A stretch of 64,000 nucleotides of DNA, from the NCBI GenBank assembly GCA_963605405.1, contig CAVCUP010000003.1:124001-188000 (forward strand). The letters run 5' to 3'. The stretch comes from Paratractidigestivibacter sp963605405 (GTDB lineage Bacteria > Actinomycetota > Coriobacteriia > Coriobacteriales > Atopobiaceae). The position numbers were made by a program, and so were the translations under genes. The notes beneath the pieces were generated by a model. That model had not been told where the DNA came from and made no database searches. It worked only from the letters and a program-made list of their open reading frames with translations. Within the stretch, counting starts at the first letter, position 1; each line of letters starts with the position of its first letter. This document shows, one piece after another, positions 52,297 through 62,700 of this stretch.

Positions 52297-53445
52297 ATGA
52301 GCAAGAAGGAGTGCATTGCAATGCTCCTTGCCGGTGGGCAGGGCAGCAGGCTCGGTGCGCTGACGAGTAACGTGGCTAAGCCCGCGGTGTCGTTTGGTGG
52401 CAAGTTCCGCATCATCGACTTCGCGCTCTCTAACTGCGCGAACTCCAACGTGAACACGGTGGGCGTCCTGACGCAGTACCGTCCGTATCTGCTGCACAGC
52501 TACATCGGCACGGGCGAGGCGTGGAACCTCGACGAGCGCGACGGCGGGGTCTCTATCCTGCCGCCCTACGCCACCCAGACGGGCGGCGCCTGGTACGAGG
52601 GCACCGCCGACGCGGTGACCCAGAACATTGGCTACATCGAGCAGAACGACCCTGAGTACGTTCTTATCCTCTCGGGCGACCAGCTCTACCGTATGGACTA
52701 CGCCGACATGCTCGCCACGCACAAGAAGAACAACGCGGACCTGACCATCGCCGTCATGCCCGTGCCTTGGGAGGAGGCTTCCCGCTTCGGCATCATCACC
52801 GCCGACGAGGAGGGCCGCATCACCAAGTTCACCGAGAAGCCCAAGAAGCCCGATTCGAACCTCGCCTCCATGGGCATCTACATCTTTAGCACCGACCTCC
52901 TGCTCGAGACCCTGCGTGAGGACGCCGTCGACCAGACCTCCGAGCACGACTTCGGCAACAACATCATCCCGAAGCTGCTCGGCGACAACAAGCGCCTGTT
53001 CACCTATGAGTTCAACGGGTTCTGGCGTGACGTAGGCACCATCTCCAGCTACCACGAGACGAGCATGGACCTTCTCGGTCCCAACCCCGCCTTCGACATC
53101 TACGACGAGAGCTTCCCCATCATGTCGAACGCCTCGACCCGTCCGCCCTCGTTCGTGGGTCGCAACGGCGAGGTCGAGGACTGCCTCGTCTCCAACGGCT
53201 GCACCATCCTCGGCAAGGCCAAGCACTCCATCCTCTCCACCGACGCCTATGTCGGCGAGCGCGCGACCGTTGAGGACTCCGTGCTGCTGCCCGGCGCCGT
53301 GGTCAAGGACGGCGCGCACGTGGTCCGCGCCATCCTCGGCGAGAACGCCGTGGTCGAAGAGAACGTCAACCTCGGATCCGTCGACGCGACGAAGGACACC
53401 GCCGTCATCGGCAACGACGTCGTAGTCGGGAAGGGGGATAACTAA
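52297..53445 (+). CDS. glgC: Glucose-1-phosphate adenylyltransferase, catalytic subunit
   Basis: The 382-residue protein has the nucleotidyltransferase motif MLLAGGQGSRLGALTSNVAKPAVSFGG, the substrate segments HYRP-like YRPYLLHSYIG and FTEKPKKPDSN, and a left-handed beta-helix end. It makes ADP-glucose from ATP and glucose-1-phosphate. AAAGGAGTGGG precedes the ATG. glgD begins 2 bp after its stop, consistent with a GlgC-GlgD complex. Confidence 0.97.
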   Translation: MSKKECIAMLLAGGQGSRLGALTSNVAKPAVSFGGKFRIIDFALSNCANSNVNTVGVLTQYRPYLLHSYIGTGEAWNLDERDGGVSILPPYATQTGGAWYEGTADAVTQNIGYIEQNDPEYVLILSGDQLYRMDYADMLATHKKNNADLTIAVMPVPWEEASRFGIITADEEGRITKFTEKPKKPDSNLASMGIYIFSTDLLLETLREDAVDQTSEHDFGNNIIPKLLGDNKRLFTYEFNGFWRDVGTISSYHETSMDLLGPNPAFDIYDESFPIMSNASTRPPSFVGRNGEVEDCLVSNGCTILGKAKHSILSTDAYVGERATVEDSVLLPGAVVKDGAHVVRAILGENAVVEENVNLGSVDATKDTAVIGNDVVVGKGDN

Positions 53446-53447
53446 TC

Positions 53448-54542
53448 ATGCAAAAGGTCATTGGCCTCATCACTTGCAACTACTCCGCCAAGGCCACCGG
53501 CCCCCTGACCGAGTACCGCCCCATCTCCTCCATGCCGTTCCTCGGCCGTTACCGCCTGGTCGACTTCGCGCTCTCGAACCTCGTGAACGCCGGCGCGCGC
53601 ACCGTGGGCATGATCATGCCCTACAACTACCGCTCCATCATCGACCACGTCGAGTCCGGTAAGGACTGGGGCCTGGACCGCAAGAACGGCGGCCTCTTCA
53701 TCCTGCCCGGCAGCGCCTTCGGCACCTCCCGCACCGGCGCGCGCTTCCTGCTGCGCGACCTCGTGCACAACAAGGTCTACTTCTCCCGCTCCAACGCCGA
53801 CTACGTGATCCTCTCCTCCGCGAATTTCGTGTACAACATGGACTTCAACGAGCTGTACAACGCGCACGTCGAGTCAGGCGCGGACATCACCGTCCTCACC
53901 TCGAGCGCGCCTCGCGTCAACGACGACGTGGTGGGCTTCAACGTCGACGGCACCCGCGTGACGGGCGTCCACAACGGCGTCAAGTTCGGCGACGTCGCCT
54001 TCCTGGACACCTTCATCATGAGCCGCCAGCTCCTTCTCGACATGTTCGACTGGTATGCCCCCACGGACTACCTGGACATCTTCGAGGCCATGGCCGGAGA
54101 CTTCGGCCGTGTGAACGTCCAGACCTACAACTACGACGGCTACGTGGCCCCCATCTTCAACAAGAAGGACTACTTCACCGCCAACATGGACTTCCTCGAC
54201 CCCAAGGTTTCCGAGGAGGTCTTCCCGGCCGACCGCTTCGTCAAGACCAAGGCGCACGACACGCCTCCCGCGAAGTTCGAGATCGGCTCCCGCGTGCAGA
54301 ACTCCCGCATCTCCTCCGGTTCCCGTATCTACGGCACGGTGTGCGACTCCATTCTCGGCCGTGGCGTCATCGTCGAGGCCGGCGCGACGGTCCGCAACTC
54401 CATCGTCATGCAGGGTTGCGTCGTCAAGAGCGGCGCTCGCGTGGAGAACGCCATCGTCGACCGCGGCAACACCGTACCTGCCGGCACCGAGCTGCGCGGC
54501 ACCCCCGACGACGTGCTCGTCAAAGAGAAGAACCGCGACTAG
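53448..54542 (+). CDS. glgD: Glucose-1-phosphate adenylyltransferase regulatory subunit
   Basis: The 364-residue protein resembles GlgC but the catalytic GGxGxRL loop is lost (GLITCNYSAKATGPLTEYRP), as in GlgD. It keeps RYRLVDFALSNLVNAGARTVGMIMP and the beta-helix C-terminus. GlgD subunits are near-inactive partners that raise GlgC activity in Gram-positives. Confidence 0.95.
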   Translation: MQKVIGLITCNYSAKATGPLTEYRPISSMPFLGRYRLVDFALSNLVNAGARTVGMIMPYNYRSIIDHVESGKDWGLDRKNGGLFILPGSAFGTSRTGARFLLRDLVHNKVYFSRSNADYVILSSANFVYNMDFNELYNAHVESGADITVLTSSAPRVNDDVVGFNVDGTRVTGVHNGVKFGDVAFLDTFIMSRQLLLDMFDWYAPTDYLDIFEAMAGDFGRVNVQTYNYDGYVAPIFNKKDYFTANMDFLDPKVSEEVFPADRFVKTKAHDTPPAKFEIGSRVQNSRISSGSRIYGTVCDSILGRGVIVEAGATVRNSIVMQGCVVKSGARVENAIVDRGNTVPAGTELRGTPDDVLVKEKNRD

Positions 54543-54585
54543 TACGTCCATGCACGACTAGCACTACACAGAAAGCGAACAGAAC

Positions 54586-56085
54586 ATGACTGCTTCCGCC
54601 AAGCGCAGAAAGATCAGGGTGCTGTTCGCGGGCTCCGAGGCCGTCCCGTTCTCCAAGACGGGCGGCCTCGGGGATGTCGCGGGCTCCCTCCCGCGTGCCC
54701 TCAAGCACGCGGGCGCCCGCGCGGCCGTGATCACACCGCTTTACGCAACCATTCCGCAGGAGTACAAGGACCGCATGAAGCACGTGGCGGACTTCTACGT
54801 GCCCCTTGCGTGGCGCAACATCTACTGCGGCATCGAGAAACTCTCTCTCCAGGACCTTGATTTCTACTTCGTGGACAACAAGGACTACTTCGGTCGCGAC
54901 GGGCTTTACGGCTACTTCGACGACGGTGAGCGTTTTGCGTTCTTCTCGAAGGCCATCTGCGAGGCCATCGCCAAGGTGCCCGAGCTGGAGTGCGATGTTC
55001 TCCACTGCAACGACTGGCAGACCGCACTCTGCCCCGTTTACCTTCGCGAGTTCTACCGCGAGGTTCCGCAGTGCAACAACGTGAAGACGGTCTTTACCGT
55101 TCACAACGTCAAGTTCCAGGGCCAGTACAGCGATAAGGTCCTCGACGAGATTCTCGGCCTCGGCCAAGTGCCGGCCGCCCGCGACCAGCTCCGCTGCGAC
55201 AAGGACTCCATCAACTACATGAAGGGTGCCTTGTGCTACACGGACTGGATCACCACTGTATCTCCGAGCTACGCCAATGAGCTCAAGATGCCGTTCTACG
55301 GCGAGGGCATGGACGGCATCTTCCGTCGCCGCTCGAGCATCCTCTCCGGCATCCTCAACGGCATCGACCAGACCATCTGGAACCCGTCTTCCGACCAGAT
55401 GATCCCCGCCAACTACTCAAGGGAAGAGCTTGCCAACAAGGCCGAGTGCAAGCGCGCCCTGCAGGAGGAGCTTGGCCTCGACCAGGACCCGACCCGCCCG
55501 CTCGTGGTGAGCATCGGCCGCCTGACCGACCAGAAGGGCCTCGGCCTCGTCCGCTACTCGATGGACCAGCTCATGCAGCGCGGCGTCCAGGTTGCCATTC
55601 TCGGCACCGGCGACCACGACCACGAGGAGGCCTTCAAGTACTTCCAGTCCAAGTACCCAGGCAAAATGTGCGCGCGCATCGCCTTCGACAACGCGCTTTC
55701 CCACCGCATGTACGCGGGCGGCGACCTTCTTCTCATGCCGTCCGAGTTCGAGCCGTGCGGCCTCTCTCAGATGATCGCCATGCGTTACGGCACCCTTCCT
55801 GTGGTTCGCGAGACCGGCGGCCTGCGCGATTCCGTCGCGCCGTACAACAAGTTCACCGGCGAGGGCACGGGCTTCTCGTTCGCGAACATGAACGCCGACG
55901 AGATGGCCGACACGCTCCTCGGCGCCTGTGAGATTTTCTGGACGGACAAGAAGGCCTGGGATAAGCTCGTAGACAACGCGATGGCCGCCGACTTCAGCTG
56001 GCGTCGCGCCGCGAACGACTACATGGACATCTACCACTGGCTCCACCCGGAGATCATTCGTTACAACAAGAGAAGAGATAGGTAA
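54586..56085 (+). CDS. glgA: Glycogen synthase (ADP-glucose dependent)
   Basis: The 499-residue GT5 protein has the ADP-glucose site KTGGLGDVAGSLPRAL near its N-terminus, VFTVHNVKFQGQY in the middle and the C-terminal EPCGLSQMIAMRYGTLPVVRETGGL with the catalytic Glu. It adds glucose from ADP-glucose to glycogen. The stop is followed after a few bases by the amylase-glucanotransferase gene. Confidence 0.97.
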   Translation: MTASAKRRKIRVLFAGSEAVPFSKTGGLGDVAGSLPRALKHAGARAAVITPLYATIPQEYKDRMKHVADFYVPLAWRNIYCGIEKLSLQDLDFYFVDNKDYFGRDGLYGYFDDGERFAFFSKAICEAIAKVPELECDVLHCNDWQTALCPVYLREFYREVPQCNNVKTVFTVHNVKFQGQYSDKVLDEILGLGQVPAARDQLRCDKDSINYMKGALCYTDWITTVSPSYANELKMPFYGEGMDGIFRRRSSILSGILNGIDQTIWNPSSDQMIPANYSREELANKAECKRALQEELGLDQDPTRPLVVSIGRLTDQKGLGLVRYSMDQLMQRGVQVAILGTGDHDHEEAFKYFQSKYPGKMCARIAFDNALSHRMYAGGDLLLMPSEFEPCGLSQMIAMRYGTLPVVRETGGLRDSVAPYNKFTGEGTGFSFANMNADEMADTLLGACEIFWTDKKAWDKLVDNAMAADFSWRRAANDYMDIYHWLHPEIIRYNKRRDR

Positions 56086-56089
56086 TTCT

Positions 56090-59000
56090 TTGAGAGCAAG
56101 GCACGTTACCTCAGAGAAGGAGTACAGAACTCCATTCGGCGCCGCCCAACTGGGCGGCGTCGTCACGCTTGGCATCGATGTTTGGGACGACGACGTCACG
56201 TTCTGCACGCTGAGGGTGTGGACCGATGCCCACGGAGAGCGGTTCATCGAGATGCGCGGCTTCGAGCACAGCGATCACCTGCATTTCTCGGTGGACTACA
56301 AGCCCACCGAGACCGGCATCGTGTGGTACAGCTTCGACATCGAGGCGTCCGACGGCGCCGTGTGGCGCTACGGCGCCCGTCCCGGCTGGACCACCGGTGA
56401 GGGCGCGTTCGCGTACGGCGACCCGCCTTCTTTCCAGCTCACGGTGTACGAGCCGCGCGCGACGCAGCCCGACTGGTACAAGAACGGCATCGTCTACCAG
56501 ATCTTCCCCGACCGCTTTGCCCGCGGCGAGGGCTGGCATGAGCTTGCCGACGCCGCGCTCGAGGAGCACAAGAACGGCATCGAGCGCGCGCTCGTGGAGG
56601 ACTGGGACACCCCCGTTACCTATAAGCGCGTGTCCGAGACCGACCAGAGCATCGCACGCTGGGACTTCTACGGCGGTACGCTCGACGGCATCCGCGAGAA
56701 GCTCGGCTATCTCAAGGGGCTGGGCATCACGGTGATCTACCTCAACCCGATCTTTGAGGCGGCGAGCAACCACCGCTATGACACGGCCGATTACCTGCGC
56801 ATCGATCCGATGCTCGGCGATGAGGCCGCGTTCGGTCGTCTGTGCGACGAGGCTGCCGAGATGGGCATCTCCATCATCCTCGACGGCGTGTGGAACCACT
56901 GCGGCCGCGACTCGATCTACTTCAACCGAGACGAGAACTATGAGGAGCCGGGCGCGTGGCAGGCCCACGAAACCGGCACCGAGAGCAAATACGCTGACTG
57001 GTTCACCTTCCATGAGGACGGCACCTACGATGGCTGGTGGGGCAACCAGGACATGCCGACGTTCCGCGCGGACGCCGAGGACTACCACGAGCTTATCTGC
57101 GGCAAGGATGGCGTGGTCCGCAAGTGGCTGCGCGCCGGTGCCGCCGGCTGGCGCATGGACGTGGCCGACGAGCTCACCGACGAGTTCATCGCCCAGATCA
57201 AGGACGCCATTCTCGCCGAGAAGGAAGACGGCGTGCTTATCGGCGAGGTGTGGGAGGACGCGTCGAACAAGACCGCCTACGGGGTGATGCGCCAGTACTT
57301 CGAGGGCAAGGAACTCGATGGCGTGATGAACTACCCCATGCGCACCGGGCTTCTCGACTTCGTGTGCAACCGCATCGGGGCCTCCGAGCTGGCCTCTCGA
57401 CTGGAGCAGCTGCATGAGAACTACCCGCGCGAGGCGTTCTACAGCTGCCTGAACCTGCTCGGCAGCCACGACCGCGAGCGCCTCTTTACCATGCTGGGCA
57501 ATGCGCCGGACCCCGACTCCATGAGCGAGGCGGAGCGCGCGGCGTATAAGCTGCCCGAGGGTCAGGCCGGCCTCGCGATGAGCCGCCTTTGGCTCACCAC
57601 GCTGCTGCAGATGACCCTTCCCGGCGTGCCGTGCGTGTACTACGGAGACGAGTTCGGCCTCGAGGGCCTGCGCGACCCCTTCAACCGCGGGACCTTCCCG
57701 TGGGGCGGCGGCCGCAAGGACTGCTTCAACATCGTGCGCAACTGCATCGCCATCCGAAAGACGCTGCCCGTGCTCACTGACGGCGGTTTTAAGCCGTTTA
57801 GCAGCGGCGATGACGATGTCTTTGGCTTCACGCGCCGAGGCAAAGATGGCAGCTGCGTGTGCGTGCTGGCCAATGCGAGCCTCTCCAACTCACATACGGT
57901 GACGCTGCCCATGGTCGGCGAGGCCGTGAGCGACGTCGTTTCCGGCATGGGCCCCAAGGTCAAGAACGGCCGCGCCGAGGTATTCCTCTGGCCGCTCGGT
58001 ACCGCTATCCTGCACTTCCACAAGGAGAAGCGCCTCCAACAGCCGCTCGAGCGCGGCATGGGCGTGCTCTGCCACGTGACCTCGGTGCCCAACGGGGGCA
58101 AGCCCGGTACCATGGGCGCTCCTGCCAAGGCCTTTGTGGACTGGCTGGCCGCGGCGGGCGTGCGTTACTGGCAGGTGCTGCCCGTGACGCCGCCGGACAG
58201 CTTCGGCTCTCCGTACGCGGGTCTGGGCGCGTTCGCGGGCTCTACGGCGCTTCTTGCCGACGACGAGACCACGACGCTCGCGGCGCTCAAGGGCTGCGAG
58301 AAGACCCGCGCCTACCGCGATTTCTGCGACAAGAACGAGTACTGGCTCACGAGCTACGCGTGCTTCATGGCCATCAAGGATCTGCTCGGCCCTGTCGAGT
58401 GGCAGAAGTGGCCGGCAAAGTATCGCAGCTACTCGCCTGATTTGGCCAACGACCCCAAGCTCAAGGACGGCGTCCTGAAGCACATGAAGCTCCAGTTCGC
58501 GTTCGACCAGCAGTGGAGCGACCTGCGCGCCTACGCCAACGAGCGCGGCATCCAGATCATCGGCGACATGCCTATGTATGTGTGCGGCGACTCCGCTGAC
58601 ACCTGGGCCGAGCCGGATATCTTCCAGCTCGACGAGGACGGCTATGCGGGCGCCCAGGCCGGCGCCCCGGGCGACGCCTTCGCCCCCGAGGGCCAGATGT
58701 GGGGCAACCCCACCTACAACTGGGATGTCCTGCGCGAGCAGGGCTACGGTTGGTGGCTGTGCCGCTTTAGCCGCGCGTTTGACGTGTACGACTACGTGCG
58801 CCTCGATCACTTCATCGGATTCTCCTCTTACTACTCGATTCCCAAGGGCAAGAAGGCCTCCGAGGGCGAGTTCAACTTCGGGCCGGGCGCCGAGCTCTTC
58901 CAGGCGGCGTACAAGCAGTTCGGGCCGCTGCGCTTTATCGCGGAGGACCTGGGCGCCATTACCCCGGCGGTTCGCGCTCTCGTGGCCGAGACCGGTATCC

Positions 59001-59362
59001 CGGGCATGGACGTCGTGCAGTTCAACGACGGCGACGTGCGCGAGGGCTACGAGCCCAAGCCCGGCACCATCGTGTATGCCGGCACGCACGACAACCAGAC
59101 CCTGCTCGGGTGGGTCAAGTCGCGCTTCGGCGTGGATGGCGACGAGGCGAGCGAGCTCACGGCTCGCCTGGCACGCGACGTGCTCGCCACGAAGGCCGAC
59201 GTGGCCGTCATGCAGCTGCAGGACGTGCTCGGCCTCGACGACGATGCGCGCATGAACGTCCCCGGCGTGGCCGAGGGCAACTGGAGCTGGCGCGCCGACG
59301 CCGACGAGGTCGCAGCCGCGGCGGACCATCTCGCCGAGCTTGTCCGCGAGAGCGGTCGATAA
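56090..59362 (+). CDS. Fused GH13 neopullulanase-like amylase and GH77 4-alpha-glucanotransferase
   Basis: The 1090-residue protein has an N-terminal CBM34-like sandwich (1-120), a GH13 barrel (about 125-560) with nucleophile D357 (GWRMDVADEL), acid/base E386 (IGEVWEDA) and D461 (LLGSHDRERL), a sandwich domain, and a complete MalQ domain (about 655-1088). The latter has SPYAGLGAFAGS, nucleophile D906 (YVRLDHFIGF), E952 (FIAEDLG) and D1001 (GTHDNQT). It should hydrolyse or debranch maltodextrins and rearrange alpha-1,4 chains. The TTG start at 56090 follows GATAGG; no better start is seen. It is last in the glg cluster, and a terminator follows. Confidence 0.95.
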   Translation: MRARHVTSEKEYRTPFGAAQLGGVVTLGIDVWDDDVTFCTLRVWTDAHGERFIEMRGFEHSDHLHFSVDYKPTETGIVWYSFDIEASDGAVWRYGARPGWTTGEGAFAYGDPPSFQLTVYEPRATQPDWYKNGIVYQIFPDRFARGEGWHELADAALEEHKNGIERALVEDWDTPVTYKRVSETDQSIARWDFYGGTLDGIREKLGYLKGLGITVIYLNPIFEAASNHRYDTADYLRIDPMLGDEAAFGRLCDEAAEMGISIILDGVWNHCGRDSIYFNRDENYEEPGAWQAHETGTESKYADWFTFHEDGTYDGWWGNQDMPTFRADAEDYHELICGKDGVVRKWLRAGAAGWRMDVADELTDEFIAQIKDAILAEKEDGVLIGEVWEDASNKTAYGVMRQYFEGKELDGVMNYPMRTGLLDFVCNRIGASELASRLEQLHENYPREAFYSCLNLLGSHDRERLFTMLGNAPDPDSMSEAERAAYKLPEGQAGLAMSRLWLTTLLQMTLPGVPCVYYGDEFGLEGLRDPFNRGTFPWGGGRKDCFNIVRNCIAIRKTLPVLTDGGFKPFSSGDDDVFGFTRRGKDGSCVCVLANASLSNSHTVTLPMVGEAVSDVVSGMGPKVKNGRAEVFLWPLGTAILHFHKEKRLQQPLERGMGVLCHVTSVPNGGKPGTMGAPAKAFVDWLAAAGVRYWQVLPVTPPDSFGSPYAGLGAFAGSTALLADDETTTLAALKGCEKTRAYRDFCDKNEYWLTSYACFMAIKDLLGPVEWQKWPAKYRSYSPDLANDPKLKDGVLKHMKLQFAFDQQWSDLRAYANERGIQIIGDMPMYVCGDSADTWAEPDIFQLDEDGYAGAQAGAPGDAFAPEGQMWGNPTYNWDVLREQGYGWWLCRFSRAFDVYDYVRLDHFIGFSSYYSIPKGKKASEGEFNFGPGAELFQAAYKQFGPLRFIAEDLGAITPAVRALVAETGIPGMDVVQFNDGDVREGYEPKPGTIVYAGTHDNQTLLGWVKSRFGVDGDEASELTARLARDVLATKADVAVMQLQDVLGLDDDARMNVPGVAEGNWSWRADADEVAAAADHLAELVRESGR

Positions 59363-59396
59363 GGCCGGCAGGAGTTCTTACATAGTGCGCAGGTAA

Positions 59397-59455
59397 AAAC
59401 CCTGCAGCCTGGTCAGTTCGAGGTTGATGCTGACCGGGCCGCAGGGTTTGGTTTG
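59397..59455 (+). terminator. Rho-independent terminator of the glg cluster
   Basis: A 20-bp stem with one mismatch and one G-U (59397-59416 with 59430-59449) is followed by GGTTTGC. Confidence 0.8.
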
Positions 59456-59558
59456 CAGGTGGGGCTGGATTCAGGACCAGCGCCTGATAGAAGCGTCTTG
59501 GTGTGGAGGGGGTGGGAAACCGCATACCTTCTCTCGGTGGTGCTTCTACCTGTGGTTT

Positions 59559-59650
59559 CCGCAAAATACGGATTTAAAATCGCCAGATTTCTGCAAAATA
59601 CAGATTGAAAACTGTCGAAATCCTGCAAAATTCGGGTTTTAGCTTGAGGC
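59559..59650. repeat. Three tandem 32-nt imperfect repeats
   Basis: Units begin at 59559, 59591 and 59623 with CYGCAAAATWCRG. The spacing is exactly 32 nt. Units 1 and 2 contain small dyads CCG-CAAAATA-CGG and CTG-CAAAATA-CAG that change together. A hairpin formed by GGAAACCGCA (59515) and TGTGGTTTCC (59551-59560) overlaps the first unit. They lie 150-240 bp before mfd and could be protein-binding iterons. Confidence 0.6.
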
Positions 59651-59793
59651 GAGAGGCGCGATGGGTGCGGGCCGGCACGGCCCCATCGGCTACAATGAGC
59701 GGCGAAAAGAAGCACGCGCTGCAGCCGGGGTTCGGGTGAATCCTGGCTTTTGCGCGTGCGAATCCGCGCCGAACGAATGCCGAAGGGCCGCCC

Positions 59794-62700
59794 ATGCTGA
59801 TCAACCGGGTTTCTCGCCAAATCATGAACACGCCGGAGCTTGAGCCGCTGGTGCGCGCCCTGCGCTCAGGGGAAGACGCCACGCTCGCCGTCGCGCAGTC
59901 GGCGCGCCCGCTCATGCTCGCCTCCATCTGGGCGGACGATCCGCGACCGTGCCTCTTCGTCGTTTCCGGCGAGGAAGCCGCCGACCGCGCCGCCCGCGCG
60001 CTCGCGGCGTGGCTCGGCCAGGACGTCGTTTGCCGCTACCCGGACCGCCGCGACTATCCGTGGAGCGAGAAGGCCCCGGACGACGCGGTGATCGGCGCCC
60101 GCTGTCAGGCCGTGGCGCGTCTGGCCGAAGGGGAGCGCTGCATCGTCGTGGCGTCGGCGCGCTCCCTGCTGCGTCGCGTTCCGCCTGCCGGCTCCGGCTA
60201 CTACGCCAGCTCGACCTTCTCCGTGGGTGACGAGGTCCCGTTCGACGAGGTCCCGGCGCTGCTCGTGGGCATGGGGTATTCCGACAACGGCGAGGCCGAT
60301 GCCCCCGGCAGCTTCCACGTGCACGGCGACGCTGTTGACGTCTTTCCAGCTCAGGCTACGAGTCCGGTGCGCATCGAGTTCTTCGGCGACGAGATCGACC
60401 GCGTGCGGCGTATGGTCGCGGCGACCGGCCAGACCATCGGCGAGCTCGAGAGCGTGACCGTCTCGCCGTGCCGCGAGATGGCCCTGACCGACGAGACCGT
60501 CGCGCGCGCCGAGGAAGCGCTCTATAAGCGTGCGCAAAACGACAATGCTCTGGCCGCTGACCTGGAGCTTATTTGCGCCCGTGCCGACCAGCCCGCGCTT
60601 GAACGCTACCTGCCCGAGCTCTACGGCGGCACCGGCACGCCTATCGACCACGCGAGCGAGCGGACCCTCGTGGTGCTTGCCGAGCCCCGTGCGCTCTTCG
60701 ACGACTGCATGCGCGCGTCCGACGAGGCGGAGCAGGCCGCCAGTGTGGCGCGCGTCTCTACCCAAGGGCTCTATACCAGCCCGCGTCAGCTCGACTTCGG
60801 TCGGCAGCAGCGACTGAGCTTCGCCTCGATGATGCGCGCCGGCGCTGGGTCCGTCACGGCGACGCTCGAGGTCAAGCAGACGGGCGTCAACGGCTCGGAC
60901 GCCAAGCTGCTCGGGCGCGTGCGCCAGCTCATCGAGTCGCGCTGCGTCACGCTCTTTGCTGTGCCTGACCGAGCGGCTCGCGAGGCCCTTGAACTGCGGT
61001 TCAGTGACGAGAACATCGCCTTTGGCGAGTCTCTTGGCGCCGCAGCCGAGAACTCCCGCGACGTTCGCGACGACGACGCGCGCTTTGACGCGCCGCCTCT
61101 GCCGCGCGACCGCGTGACCTTTACCGACGCGCCGGTTCCCGCGGGGGTGGTCATCCCCTCTGCGCGCCTGGGCATTCTCTCCGTCGACGACCTGACCTCG
61201 CGAACGGCCCGCGCCCGCCGCCGCGCCAAGCGCGTGGACCCCACAAGCGTGACCTTCCCCTTCAAGCCGGGCGACTACGTGGTCCACGCCACGCACGGCA
61301 TCGCGCTCTTCTCCGAGATCGTCCGCCAGGAGGTGGGCGGCAAGGAGCGTGACTACTTCCTCCTCACCTACGCCGGCGGCGACAAGCTCTTCGTCCCGCT
61401 CGAGCAGGTCGACCGCATCACGCGCTACGTGGGGCCCGACGGCGATTCGCCGCGCCTGACCCGGCTGAACACCGCCGACTGGTCGCGCGCCACCGGCAAG
61501 GCCCGCAAGTCCGCGAAGAAGCTCGCCTTCGACCTCGTGGACCTGTATACGCGCCGCAGCTCGGTGCCCGGATTCGCCTTCTCTCCAGATACCCCGGCCC
61601 AGGCGGACATGGAGTCGTCCTTCTCCTATGAGCTCACGCCTGACCAGGCGAGCGCCGTGGCCGACATCAAGGCGGACATGGAATCCAAAAAGCCGATGGA
61701 CCGCCTGCTTTGCGGCGACGTGGGCTTCGGCAAGACGGAGGTCGCCCTGCGCGCCGCCTTCAAGTGCTGCCAAGACGGCCGGCAGGTCATGGTGCTCTGC
61801 CCCACGACCATCCTCGCGCAGCAGCATTACGAGACGTTCTTCGAGCGCTTCAGCCCGTTCGACCTTAAGGTCGCGGTGCTTTCCCGCTTCATCACGCCGG
61901 CCCAACAGCGCCGCGCGCTCGCCGGCTTCGCGGACGGGTCGGTCGACGTGCTCGTAGGCACGCACCGGCTTCTCTCCGCCGACGTCAACCCGTATGACCT
62001 GGGGCTCGTCATTATCGATGAGGAGCAGCGCTTCGGCGTGCAGCACAAGGAGCAGCTTAAGAACATGCGCGAGCAGGTCGACGTGCTCACGCTCTCAGCA
62101 ACGCCGATTCCGCGCACCATGCAGATGGCCATGAGCGGCGTGCGCGACATGAGCATCATCATGACGCCGCCGCCGGGCCGCCTGCCCGTGAAGGTGACGG
62201 TGGGGGAGTACGACCCTGATGTGGTGAGCGCCGCCATCCGCGAGGAGCTCGCGCGCAAGGGCCAGGTCTACTACGTGAGCAACCGCGTCCACACCATCGA
62301 TGACGCCGTGGCGCGAGTGACGGAGGCCGCGCCCGAGGCCCGCGTCGGCGTCGCGCACGGCAAGATGAGCGCCAAACAAGTTGAGGATATGATGCTACAG
62401 TTCAACGAGCACGAGATCGACGTGCTCGTGGCTACGACCATCATCGAGTCGGGCATCGACAACTCGCATACAAATACTCTAATCATCGAGGATTCTCACC
62501 GGCTTGGCCTAGCCCAGCTTTACCAGCTCAAGGGACGTGTTGGACGCAGTAAGCTCCAGGCATACGCGTACTTTATGTTCCCCGGCGAGACGCCGCTCAC
62601 GCCGGAGGCGACCGACCGCCTAACGGCCATCAACGAGTACCAGGACCTCGGCAGCGGCATGAAGATCGCCATGCGCGACCTCGAGATCCGCGGCGCGGGC

